A stretch of 33,040 nt of DNA. It comes from Brotaphodocola sp003480315 (GTDB lineage: Bacteria > Bacillota > Clostridia > Lachnospirales > Lachnospiraceae). Below are positions 1 to 7,233 of the stretch, one piece after another. The position numbers were made by a program, and so were the translations under genes. The notes below the pieces were generated by a model that worked only from the letters and a program-made list of their open reading frames with translations, made no database searches and was not told the origin of the DNA. The DNA lies in NCBI RefSeq assembly GCF_964246085.1, contig NZ_CAXTPD010000038.1. One strand, 5' to 3'. Numbering within the stretch: position 1 is the stretch's first letter; each line of letters starts with the position of its first letter.

Positions 1-235
1 GTTGTGAGAGCAAGCAAACAACGATATGTGAAAATAGAGGAAGGCGGTCTCTTTCACTTCCGGACCTTTATTCGTTCAGTCCTATAATTGCAATTTGTCC
101 TTTCTTGCTTATGAAAAATGTGATATAAATATGGTAGAATAAGATATAAAATGTGAAAATGAACAAAATGAGCGAAGCTGAAGACACTATCAGCCTGTGG
201 CAGGCATTCAGATCAATGAAATGGGGGAATGAAAG
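1..235. other. Leader of the nucleoside operon, no gene seen
   Basis: No coding region with a ribosome binding site is visible in these 235 bases. The stretch is AT-rich towards its right end. It holds a candidate extended -10 promoter near 132-140, two copies of the 10-mer ATGTGAAAAT (26-35 and 151-160), and a small GCCTG/CAGGC hairpin at 193-205 just before the udp ribosome binding site. No known riboswitch was recognised. The left edge may cut off an upstream gene or terminator. Confidence 0.5.
132..140 (+). promoter_or_regulatory. Candidate extended -10 promoter for the udp operon
   Basis: TGG-TAGAAT matches an extended -10 element (TGn followed by 5 of 6 of TATAAT) in an AT-rich run about 100 bases upstream of udp. 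No good -35 sits 16-18 bases upstream, so the assignment rests on the -10 alone and is weak. Confidence 0.3.
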
Positions 236-1015
236 ATGAAGTATTCAGAAAATCCGGATAAGCAGTATCACATTCAGGTTGGAGCAGGAGAGGTTGGACG
301 TTACGTAATCCTTCCGGGAGACCCAAAACGCTGTGCGAAGATTGCAGCTTATTTTGACGATGCCAGGCTGGTGGCAGACAGTCGTGAATATGTAACTTAC
401 ACAGGCTATTTAGACGGCGTGAAAGTTAGTGTGACTTCCACCGGTATTGGCGGTCCGTCTGCATCCATTGCTATGGAAGAACTGGTGAAGTGCGGTGCAG
501 ATACCTTTATCCGTGTGGGTACCTGCGGCGGCGTGCAGCTGGATGTCAAGAGCGGGGATGTGGTTGTGGCAAGCGGTGCCATTCGCATGGAAGGAACCAG
601 CAAGGAATATGCACCGATCGAATTTCCGGCCATTGCGGATCTGGACATCACCAATGCACTGCGGGCTTCCGCCAGAGAACTGGGCCAGACCTGTCATGTT
701 GGTGTGGTGCAGTGCAAGGACGCGTTCTATGGCCAGCATTCGCCGGAAGCCATGCCGGTGAGTTATGAGCTTCTGAACAAATGGGAGGCCTGGAAACGTC
801 TGGGCTGTCTGGCGTCCGAGATGGAGTCTGCGGCACTCTTCATTGTGGCAAGTACGCTTCATGTACGCTGTGGATCTGTGTTTTTAGTGATGGCAAATCA
901 GGAGCGTGAGAAACAGGGTTTGCCGAATCCGGTAGCCCATGATACCGATATGGCAATCCGGGTAGCGATCGAGTCGATCCGGAAACTGATCATGGAAGAT
1001 GCAGCACAAGTCTGA
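236..1015 (+). CDS. udp: Uridine phosphorylase
   Basis: Cytoplasmic phosphorolysis of uridine (and probably deoxyuridine) to uracil and (deoxy)ribose-1-phosphate. The 259-residue protein is a typical NP-I family nucleoside phosphorylase. The phosphate-binding LPGDPKR is at residues 26-32, GIGGPS at 70-75, the IRVGTCGG strand at 92-99, and the substrate-binding EMES at 195-198. The length matches E. coli Udp (about 253 aa). A purine enzyme is less likely because the next gene is clearly DeoD and the GTCGG and EMES contexts are of the Udp type. The start follows GGGGGAATGAAAG. It is the first gene of a five-gene nucleoside operon, 32 bases before deoD. Confidence 0.93.
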   Translation: MKYSENPDKQYHIQVGAGEVGRYVILPGDPKRCAKIAAYFDDARLVADSREYVTYTGYLDGVKVSVTSTGIGGPSASIAMEELVKCGADTFIRVGTCGGVQLDVKSGDVVVASGAIRMEGTSKEYAPIEFPAIADLDITNALRASARELGQTCHVGVVQCKDAFYGQHSPEAMPVSYELLNKWEAWKRLGCLASEMESAALFIVASTLHVRCGSVFLVMANQEREKQGLPNPVAHDTDMAIRVAIESIRKLIMEDAAQV

Positions 1016-1047
1016 AAAAACGAAATCTTATGGAAAGAAAGGAAAAG

Positions 1048-1764
1048 ATGATTATGACGAACACACCAACTGCGCATAATAGTGCAAAAGCCAGCGATTT
1101 TGCAAAAACCGTACTGATGCCGGGAGATCCGCTGCGTGCGAAGTACATTGCAGAGACATATCTGGAAAATGCAAGACAGGTAACCGCGGTCCGCAATATG
1201 TTCGGATATACCGGAACCTACAAAGGAAAAGAGATTTCCGTTATGGGCGCAGGTATGGGCATGCCATCCATGGGAATCTATTCCTATGAGCTTTTTAACT
1301 TCTATGGGGTAGACCAGATTATCCGCATTGGTTCTGCAGGTGCCTTGCAGGATCACATGAAGCTGATGGATGTAGTGATCGGAATGGGTGCCTGTACCGA
1401 TTCCAATTACGCATATCAGTATGGCCTTCCGGGAACGTTTGCACCAATCGCGGATTACGATTTGTTAAGCCGGGCTGTTGAGACAGCAAAACGCCAGGGA
1501 ACCGATGTTGTAGTCGGAAATGTGCTTTCCTCCGATATTTTCTACAATGAGATGGGAAATGTCAATGATCTATGGCGGGGCATGGGCGTGCTCGCAGTAG
1601 AAATGGAGGCGGCTGCACTTTACATGAATGCGGCGAAGGCCGGAAAGAAAGCACTTTGCCTGCTGACAATTTCCGATCATCTGTATACAGGAGAACGCCT
1701 GAGCGCAGAAAAACGTCAGCTTGGCTTTAACAAGATGATGGAAATTGCGCTGGAGCTGGCCTGA
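1048..1764 (+). CDS. deoD: Purine-nucleoside phosphorylase, DeoD type
   Basis: Phosphorolysis of purine (deoxy)nucleosides to the base and (deoxy)ribose-1-phosphate. The 238-residue product fits the small hexameric DeoD type rather than the trimeric PunA type. MPGDPLR is at residues 24-30, with YIAETYL and FGYTGTYKG after it, a VEMEAAALY motif for the ribose site, and TISDH carrying the catalytic Asp. The open frame extends up to an ATG at 1030, but the AAAGGA ribosome binding site lies after that codon. The start is therefore 1048 or 1054; 1054 would give the N-terminus most like E. coli DeoD. It works in parallel with udp, and both products feed deoB. Confidence 0.94.
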   Translation: MIMTNTPTAHNSAKASDFAKTVLMPGDPLRAKYIAETYLENARQVTAVRNMFGYTGTYKGKEISVMGAGMGMPSMGIYSYELFNFYGVDQIIRIGSAGALQDHMKLMDVVIGMGACTDSNYAYQYGLPGTFAPIADYDLLSRAVETAKRQGTDVVVGNVLSSDIFYNEMGNVNDLWRGMGVLAVEMEAAALYMNAAKAGKKALCLLTISDHLYTGERLSAEKRQLGFNKMMEIALELA

Positions 1765-1813
1765 TCATATCGGCAGTCCAAATAATTCATAATATATAAG
1801 GGGGATCCATACA

Positions 1814-2479
1814 ATGGATATAAAAGAAATTTTAAAGCATGTTGACCATACGCTGCTGACTCAGACTGCAACCTGGGCTGAGATCAAACAGATCTGTGAT
1901 GATGCGGTTGCTTACGGAACTGCTTCTGTCTGTATTCCGCCGTCCTATGTAAAACAGGCAAAAGAATATCTTCAGGATAAGATGGCAGTCTGCACTGTTA
2001 TTGGTTTTCCGAATGGCTATATGACTACTGCTGTCAAGGAATTTGAAACAAAGGATGCACTGGCTAACGGCGCAGATGAGATCGATATGGTGATCAATAT
2101 CGGCTGGGTGAAGGACGGCAGGTTCGACTGTATTGAGGAGGAAATCCGTACCCTGAAAAAAGCATGCGGAGCTAAAATTCTGAAAGTGATCATCGAAACC
2201 TGTCTTCTCACTGAGGAAGAAAAAATCCGCATGTGCGAGGTGGTGACCAGAGCCGGAGCAGATTACATCAAGACCTCTACCGGATTTTCAAAAGCAGGAG
2301 CAACCTTTGATGATATCAGGCTGTTTTCTGAGCATATTGGACCGAATGTGAAGATGAAAGCAGCAGGTGGTATTTCTTCCCTGGATGATGCAGAAAAGTT
2401 CCTTGCTCTGGGTGCTGACCGTCTTGGCACCAGCCGTATCATCAAGCTGGTAAAGCAGGAGGAGGCAACCGGCTATTGA
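1814..2479 (+). CDS. deoC: Deoxyribose-phosphate aldolase
   Basis: Cleaves 2-deoxyribose-5-phosphate to glyceraldehyde-3-phosphate and acetaldehyde, feeding nucleoside sugar into glycolysis. The 221-residue TIM-barrel class I aldolase has the Schiff-base lysine K153 in YIKTSTGF and the second active-site lysine K182 in KMKAAGGI. The acidic DEIDMVINIG strand of the family is also present. The length is that of the short Firmicute DeoC (about 220 aa) rather than the 259-aa E. coli form. The ribosome binding site is AAGGGGGATCC before ATG. Its substrate is made by deoB, the last gene of the operon. Confidence 0.96.
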   Translation: MDIKEILKHVDHTLLTQTATWAEIKQICDDAVAYGTASVCIPPSYVKQAKEYLQDKMAVCTVIGFPNGYMTTAVKEFETKDALANGADEIDMVINIGWVKDGRFDCIEEEIRTLKKACGAKILKVIIETCLLTEEEKIRMCEVVTRAGADYIKTSTGFSKAGATFDDIRLFSEHIGPNVKMKAAGGISSLDDAEKFLALGADRLGTSRIIKLVKQEEATGY

Positions 2480-2538
2480 TCACCGGACCGGCTGCTGGGA
2501 AAGCTTAGCGCACGAAGCAATAAAGGAGTTTGAGTTTT

Positions 2539-2967
2539 ATGAAGAAACTGGAAAAGAACCAGATTGAGGCATTGATCGATCAGGCTATCGGCATGATGGA
2601 TTATTCTTATGCGCCGTATTCCCATTTTCATGTGGGCGCAGCGCTGCTTGCCAAAAACGGCAGTGTATACGGCGGCTGCAACATTGAGAATGCAGCCTAC
2701 ACCCCAAGCAACTGCGCAGAACGCACTGCGTTTTTTAAAGCAGTCAGCGAAGGAGTGCTGGAATTTGATGCCATCTGCATAGTTGGCGGCATGAACAAGG
2801 AATTAAACAAGTATGCAGCTCCCTGCGGCGTCTGCCGTCAGGTGATGATGGAGTTTTGTGATCCGGAGGAGTTTCAGATCATTCTGGCAACATCAAAGAA
2901 ACAATATGAGATCTTTCCTTTAAATGAACTGCTGCCGCTGGGCTTTGGACCGGATAATTTAACATAA
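2539..2967 (+). CDS. cdd: Cytidine deaminase
   Basis: Deaminates cytidine and deoxycytidine to (deoxy)uridine, the substrate of the udp product. The 142-residue chain is the small homotetrameric type. The zinc ligands are all cysteines: C59 in the CAER motif with catalytic E61, and C96 and C99 in PCGVC. GGCNIENAAY at 45-54 forms the nucleoside pocket. An in-frame TTG lies at 2530, but AAAGGAG at 2522-2528 is placed to serve the ATG at 2539, which gives the usual N-terminus. It lies 10 bases before deoB in the nucleoside operon. Confidence 0.95.
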   Translation: MKKLEKNQIEALIDQAIGMMDYSYAPYSHFHVGAALLAKNGSVYGGCNIENAAYTPSNCAERTAFFKAVSEGVLEFDAICIVGGMNKELNKYAAPCGVCRQVMMEFCDPEEFQIILATSKKQYEIFPLNELLPLGFGPDNLT

Positions 2968-2977
2968 GGAGCAAAAT

Positions 2978-4168
2978 ATGGAGAGATTTAAACGTATATT
3001 TGTAGTAGTCATGGATTCTCTTGGAGTGGGAGCCATGCCGGATTCTGCTGATTTCGGCGATATCGGCGTGAATACACTGGGACATATTTCAGAGTCCGTA
3101 GATACTTTTACGATCCCGAACCTTCAGAAGCTGGGCATGGCAAACCTCACCCCGCTTAAGCAGGTAGCTCCGGTGGAAAAGGCTCCTGGCTACTATGGAA
3201 AACTGCGGGAAAAGAGCCTCGGCAAAGATACCATGACCGGACACTGGGAGATGATGGGACTGGAGGTGAAAAAACCATTCCAGACCTTCACGGAGCACGG
3301 ATTTCCGCCGGAGCTTATCAAAGAACTCGAGAAGCGTACCGGACATAAAGTGATCGGAAACAAAAGCGCCAGCGGTACGGAAATCCTGGATGAGCTTGCG
3401 GAGGAAGAAATTGCAACCGGCCACATGATCGTGTATACCTCAGCAGATTCTGTGCTTCAGATCTGCGGAAATGAGGAGACCTTTGGCCTGGATGAGTTGT
3501 ACCGCTGCTGTGAGATTGCCAGAGAACTGACCATGAAGGATGAGTGGAAAGTTGGCCGAGTCATTGCCAGACCGTACGTGGGCAGAAAGAAGGGTGAGTT
3601 CAGGCGAACCAGCAACCGCCACGACTATGCGTTAAAGCCGTTTGGCCCGACTGCGCTGAATGCATTAAAGGATGCAGGCTTTGATGTCATTTCAATCGGA
3701 AAAATCAATGACATTTTTGTAGGCGAGGGCATCACGGAGGCCTATAAGTCCAAGAGCTCTGTGCATGGTATGGAGCAGACCATCGATGTGGCAAAGAGAG
3801 ATTTTCATGGCCTTTGTTTTGTAAATCTGGTAGATTTCGATGCTCTGTGGGGCCATAGGAGAAATCCGTCCGGCTACGCACAGGAGATTGAAAAGTTTGA
3901 TGTAAATCTTGGTGTACTGTTAGATACCCTGCGAGAGGATGATCTTCTCATCATCACTGCCGACCACGGAAATGATCCGACCTATACCGGGACAGACCAC
4001 ACCCGCGAAAAGGTGCCATTTCTGGCTTATTCAAAAGCACTCAAAGAAGACGGAGAACTTCCGGAGACAGATACCTTTGCCGTGATCGGAGCGACCATTG
4101 CAGAGGATTTTGGCGTAAAGATGCCGGATGGAACCATCGGATACTCGATCCTTAACCGGCTGAAATAA
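2978..4168 (+). CDS. deoB: Phosphopentomutase
   Basis: Interconverts (deoxy)ribose-1-phosphate and (deoxy)ribose-5-phosphate, linking the phosphorylases to deoC and the pentose phosphate pathway. The 396-residue alkaline-phosphatase-superfamily enzyme has the metal ligand D13 in VMDSLG and the phosphorylated threonine T85 in GKDTMTGHWE, the position known from the Bacillus cereus enzyme. The C-terminal metal motif ITADHGND and the TDHTREK motif are also present. It ends the operon. Its stop codon is followed after one base by a hairpin-rich element at 4170-4301 and then a terminator at 4357-4394. Confidence 0.96.
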   Translation: MERFKRIFVVVMDSLGVGAMPDSADFGDIGVNTLGHISESVDTFTIPNLQKLGMANLTPLKQVAPVEKAPGYYGKLREKSLGKDTMTGHWEMMGLEVKKPFQTFTEHGFPPELIKELEKRTGHKVIGNKSASGTEILDELAEEEIATGHMIVYTSADSVLQICGNEETFGLDELYRCCEIARELTMKDEWKVGRVIARPYVGRKKGEFRRTSNRHDYALKPFGPTALNALKDAGFDVISIGKINDIFVGEGITEAYKSKSSVHGMEQTIDVAKRDFHGLCFVNLVDFDALWGHRRNPSGYAQEIEKFDVNLGVLLDTLREDDLLIITADHGNDPTYTGTDHTREKVPFLAYSKALKEDGELPETDTFAVIGATIAEDFGVKMPDGTIGYSILNRLK

Positions 4169-4169
4169 A

Positions 4170-4301
4170 GTTACTGTACATGGTAGGAATTTTCTGAACT
4201 GAAAATTCCGTACGATATAGTTCTGGTAGCAGATTTTGCCGATCTGGAATGCGAAGCATCGGCAAAATCCGTTGCTGTTTGCGCAACGCGCGAACAGTAA
4301 C
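4170..4301. repeat. Multi-hairpin element bounded by GTTACTGT / ACAGTAAC
   Basis: A 132-bp stretch starts one base after the deoB stop. It is bounded by a perfect 8-bp inverted repeat (4170-4177 and 4294-4301). Inside are three further hairpins: GGAATTTTC/GAAAATTCC (4186-4194, 4201-4209), a perfect 12-bp GATTTTGCCGAT/ATCGGCAAAATC (4232-4243, 4258-4269), and CTGTTTGCGC/GCGCGAACAG with one G-T pair (4275-4284, 4288-4297). The last shares its right arm with the outer repeat, so the two pairings compete. The plan resembles a non-coding MITE or dispersed palindromic element. Only one full copy is in the window, so its repeat nature is inferred. Confidence 0.55.
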
Positions 4302-4341
4302 AAAATAAAAATGATACGGGCTGGATTCCCGGAATTAGGGG

Positions 4342-4370
4342 TTTCCAACCCGATAGAAATGTAGTATAAT
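4342..4370 (+). promoter_or_regulatory. Candidate serS promoter inside the terminator stem
   Basis: TTTCCA (4342-4347), a 17-base spacer and a perfect TATAAT (4365-4370) lie about 80 bases before serS. The -10 box is in the left arm of the terminator hairpin at 4357-4391, so initiation near 4377 would make an RNA lacking the left arm and thus not subject to that terminator. Confidence 0.5.
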
Positions 4371-4394
4371 CGATTTGATTATACTACATTTTTT
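4357..4394 (+). terminator. Intrinsic terminator after the nucleoside operon
   Basis: A perfect 15-bp stem (4357-4371 with 4377-4391) and a 5-base loop (GATTT) are followed by a run of Ts to 4394. The stem is AT-rich but long. It would stop transcripts coming from deoB before serS. Confidence 0.7.
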
Positions 4395-4448
4395 GTTTCC
4401 AGTCGCGCTTGGTGGTCGGGAACAGGGAAACGTATACAGGAGGAAAAA

Positions 4449-5738
4449 ATGTTAGATTTAAAGTTTGTCCGTGAAAATCCGGACATCGTAAAGAAAAATA
4501 TTGAGAATAAGTTCCAGTTTGAAAAGCTTCCGCTGGTTGACGAGGTTATCGAGCTGGACGCGAAGAACCGCGCAGCGAAGGCTGAGGCTGATAACCTTCG
4601 CGCATCCCGCAACAAGCTGTCCAAGCAGATCGGTCAGTTAATGGGCCAGGGCAAGAAGGACGAGGCAGAAGAGGTTAAGGCTCAGGTAGCAGCAAACGCA
4701 GCACGCCTGGCAGAGCTGGAGGCTCAGGAGACCGAGCTGGAGGCAAAGGTATTAAAGATCATGATGACCATTCCGAACATCATCGATCCCAGCGTACCGA
4801 TCGGTAAAGACGACAGCCAGAACGTAGAGATCGAGAAATTCGGCGATCCGTTTGTACCGGATTTCGAGATTCCGTATCATACCGATATCATGAAGACCTT
4901 CGACGGTATTGATCTAGACGCAGCAGGCAAGGTAGCCGGAAACGGCTTTTACTATCTGATGGGTGATATCGCAAGACTGCATTCTGCAGTGATTTCCTAT
5001 GCACGTGATTTCATGATCAACCGCGGTTTCACCTATTGCATCCCTCCGTTCATGATCCGCAGCAATGTCGTAACCGGCGTTATGTCCTTTGCTGAGATGG
5101 ACGCCATGATGTACAAGATCGAGGGTGAGGACCTGTACCTGATCGGTACCAGTGAGCATTCCATGATCGGTAAATTCATCGACACCATCACTCCGGAGAA
5201 TGAACTTCCGAAGACCCTGACCAGCTATTCTCCATGTTTCCGTAAGGAAAAGGGCGCACACGGCATCGAGGAGCGCGGTGTGTACCGTATCCATCAGTTT
5301 GAGAAGCAGGAGATGATCGTTGTCTGCAAGCCGGAAGAGTCCAAGATGTGGTATGACAAATTATGGCAGAATACCGTAGATCTGTTCCGTTCCATGGACA
5401 TTCCGGTCCGTACCCTGGAGTGCTGCTCCGGTGACCTGGCAGACTTAAAGGTAAAATCCTGCGACGTAGAGGCATGGTCCCCGCGTCAGAAGAAGTACTT
5501 TGAGGTAGGTTCCTGCTCCAACTTAGGAGACGCACAGGCACGCCGCTTAAAGATCCGCGTAGACGGACCGGATGGAAAGTACTTTGCTCACACCTTAAAC
5601 AACACCGTAGTGGCTCCGCCGCGTATGCTGATCGCATTCCTGGAGAACAACCTGCAGGAAGATGGAACTGTCAAGATTCCGAAGGTGCTGCAGCCGTATA
5701 TGGGCGGTATGGAAGTTATGGTACCGAAGCATAAATAG
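4449..5738 (+). CDS. serS: Serine-tRNA ligase
   Basis: Charges tRNA-Ser (and tRNA-Sec where present) with serine. The 429-residue class II synthetase has the N-terminal long antiparallel coiled coil (about 30-100, rich in Ala, Glu and Lys) that grips the tRNA variable arm. The catalytic core has the TSEH serine-binding motif, motif 2 FRKEKGAHG, and motif 3 NNTVVAPPRMLIAFLENN near the C-terminus. The ribosome binding site is AGGAGG, 5 bases before ATG. No T-box motif was found in the leader, although serS genes of Firmicutes often carry one. It is probably read from the promoter at 4342-4370, possibly together with the deacylase gene that follows. Confidence 0.97.
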   Translation: MLDLKFVRENPDIVKKNIENKFQFEKLPLVDEVIELDAKNRAAKAEADNLRASRNKLSKQIGQLMGQGKKDEAEEVKAQVAANAARLAELEAQETELEAKVLKIMMTIPNIIDPSVPIGKDDSQNVEIEKFGDPFVPDFEIPYHTDIMKTFDGIDLDAAGKVAGNGFYYLMGDIARLHSAVISYARDFMINRGFTYCIPPFMIRSNVVTGVMSFAEMDAMMYKIEGEDLYLIGTSEHSMIGKFIDTITPENELPKTLTSYSPCFRKEKGAHGIEERGVYRIHQFEKQEMIVVCKPEESKMWYDKLWQNTVDLFRSMDIPVRTLECCSGDLADLKVKSCDVEAWSPRQKKYFEVGSCSNLGDAQARRLKIRVDGPDGKYFAHTLNNTVVAPPRMLIAFLENNLQEDGTVKIPKVLQPYMGGMEVMVPKHK

Positions 5739-5760
5739 AAAGAAATATGTTGAAACAGGC

Positions 5761-5785
5761 CTGCGAATGCCATAGGCATTTGCAG
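5761..5785 (+). other. Hairpin between serS and the YbaK-type gene
   Basis: CTGCGAATGCC (5761-5771) pairs with GGCATTTGCAG (5775-5785) through 11 pairs, one of them G-T, around a 3-base loop. No T-run follows, so it is more likely an RNA stability or processing structure than a terminator. Confidence 0.4.
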
Positions 5786-5802
5786 ACTGTAAGACGATGG
5801 CA

Positions 5803-5837
5803 GAAAGCCGCCGCACGTTTCGTATGCGGTGGCTTTC
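5803..5837 (+). terminator. Possible weak terminator after serS
   Basis: A 13-bp stem with one G-T pair (5803-5815 with 5825-5837) rich in G and C (GCCGCCGC/GCGGTGGC) has a 9-base loop. The T content after it is poor, so it may attenuate rather than stop transcription into the next gene. Confidence 0.4.
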
Positions 5838-5885
5838 GCTGTATTCAGGTTTGAAATATTGCGAGCGAGAGAGGAACAAAAGAAC

Positions 5886-6359
5886 ATGTCACTGGAGAAA
5901 GCAAAGGCATATCTGGAAAGCAAGGGCTTTCTGGATCATGTTATCGAATTGAAGGATTCAACGGCAACCGTTAACGAGGCCGCAGAGGCGCTGGGCGTGC
6001 AGCCCGCCATGATTGCAAAGACCATGTCCTTTCTGCAGGGAGAGAAAACGGTGCTGATTCTGACAGAGGGAACGGCAAAGGTAGACAACCGGAAATACAA
6101 AGATACCTTCCATGTGAAAGCGAAAATGATCCCGTTTGATGAGGTAGAACAGTATGTAGGTCATGCGCCGGGTGGTGTGTGCCCCTTTGGCATTAACGAA
6201 GGCGTAGAGGTGTATCTGGATGAAAGCCTGCGGCAGTTCGAGGTAGTTTACCCGGCAGCAGGAAACGACCACAGTGCTGTAAAGCTGACGATTCCGGAAC
6301 TGGAGGAAGTAGCCGGGGCGCAGGGCTGGGTAGATGTGTGTAAGGAGCCGGAAATATAA
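5886..6359 (+). CDS. YbaK/EbsC-family aminoacyl-tRNA deacylase
   Basis: Probably a free-standing tRNA editing protein that hydrolyses mischarged aminoacyl-tRNA; the best-studied relative, E. coli YbaK, clears Cys-tRNA(Pro). The 157-residue chain has the fold signatures of the family: the N-terminal STATVNEAAEALGV helix region, AKTMSFL, a conserved lysine in TAKVDNRKYK, the active-site loop APGGVCPFG, and AAGNDHSAVKLT near the end. The frame opens further upstream at 5829, but ATG 5886 has the ribosome binding site (GAGAGAGGAAC) and the family N-terminus. Its place after serS hints at Ser/Cys quality control, which is inference only; substrate specificity cannot be read from the sequence. Confidence 0.85.
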   Translation: MSLEKAKAYLESKGFLDHVIELKDSTATVNEAAEALGVQPAMIAKTMSFLQGEKTVLILTEGTAKVDNRKYKDTFHVKAKMIPFDEVEQYVGHAPGGVCPFGINEGVEVYLDESLRQFEVVYPAAGNDHSAVKLTIPELEEVAGAQGWVDVCKEPEI

Positions 6360-6368
6360 TACCACGCA

Positions 6369-6397
6369 TTGCGTGATGCTAGATTTTATGTTATTAT
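6369..6397 (+). promoter_or_regulatory. Weak promoter candidate for the HTH gene
   Basis: TTGCGT (6369-6374), a 17-base spacer and TATTAT (6392-6397) lie 30 bases before the HTH gene. The -10 is good (5 of 6) and the -35 poor (3 of 6). The -35 overlaps a short CACGC/GCGTG palindrome, where an autoregulator could bind. Confidence 0.3.
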
Positions 6398-6426
6398 TAG
6401 CAAAACGCAATGAGAGGTGTATTGTT

Positions 6427-7134
6427 ATGGATACGGCGAGTCTAGTGAGATCGTTAAGAGAAAAAGTAGGAATGAACCGGAAAGAATTTTCGGAATATAC
6501 GGGGATCCCTGTTCGGACTTTAGAAGATTGGGAAGCAGCGAGGAGACAACCGCCAGAATATGTTCCAAGATTACTGATGTATCAATTGAGGTTTACGCAG
6601 TTGACAAAAGCGGATAACAAATCCAATATCAATATTATTGCAAATCTGGATGGAAAAAAGATTGTTTTGATCAATGATGTACGTTTCAAATCAAGGCGAA
6701 ACATTAATTGGATTGAAATTAAGGAATATCTAAAAGAATATATTGGTGAATATTACGAAATTCTTGAAACATCAGAGAAAGTATATATCGGTACAGATTT
6801 TCCGGATGAATTCAGTCACTCGCAAGATACGAAAAATACAAAAGGAGCAAACGAAAAAGCAAAAGCCAATACAATAACGGCAATTGGGGAATTGATAGAA
6901 ATTGCTTATAATAAGGCGGAATACCCAGATTATTCCAATAAGCATGGAAGTAAGGCAAAATATGGATGGTATCGGTATGATACCCGGTTTGGCTTGCCTG
7001 TATATGATGAAAATGGTGAGTTGGAAAGATATAACATATTTGGTGCAAGAATATTAATAAGACGGGACAAAGACGGAAAACTCTATTTGTATGATATTGT
7101 TCGCACAAAAAAAGAAACGAGCAAGCCGCATTAG
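6427..7134 (+). CDS. HTH protein with phage polyvalent-protein-like C-terminal domain
   Basis: The 235-residue chain has two parts. Residues 1-60 form an XRE-like helix-turn-helix (VGMNRKEFSEYTGIPVRTLE, then WEAARRQPPEYVPRLL). After a linker, about 75-230 form a second domain with IVLINDVRFKSRR, VYIGTDFPDEF, KHGSKAKYGWYRYDTRFGLP, ILIRRDKDGKLYLYDIV and a KKETS tail. Wording of that kind is familiar from the C-termini of large phage/plasmid polyvalent and MuF-type proteins of Clostridia, some of which belong to BECR-type nuclease families; this is from memory. GC is visibly lower than around it (near 30% in parts, against about 50%), which suggests transfer. The start is chosen by GAGAGGTG before ATG 6427. 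It could be a toxin-antitoxin-like fusion or a phage regulator; function unknown. Confidence 0.7.
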   Translation: MDTASLVRSLREKVGMNRKEFSEYTGIPVRTLEDWEAARRQPPEYVPRLLMYQLRFTQLTKADNKSNINIIANLDGKKIVLINDVRFKSRRNINWIEIKEYLKEYIGEYYEILETSEKVYIGTDFPDEFSHSQDTKNTKGANEKAKANTITAIGELIEIAYNKAEYPDYSNKHGSKAKYGWYRYDTRFGLPVYDENGELERYNIFGARILIRRDKDGKLYLYDIVRTKKETSKPH

Positions 7135-7233
7135 CATATGCCGTACGGTAGTAAACTTCGTTTCTAGTAAAAAGAATAAACGAAAATTAAGAAAATGTCA
7201 ATAGTTTCTGTGAAAGACAACAAAGGAGAAATC

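Noticed and set aside
898..1356. A 152-codon - strand frame across the udp-deoD junction
   Set aside because: It lies opposite two certain genes, has no recognisable motif and no promoter.
4302..4448. A T-box riboswitch before serS
   Set aside because: The conserved T-box sequence (UGGNACCGCG) is not present and the hairpin before serS is a simple symmetric stem.
5748..5855. A 35-codon ORF between serS and the YbaK-type gene
   Set aside because: Weak ribosome binding site, composition like the two hairpins it spans, and no membrane or domain pattern; the hairpins explain the sequence.
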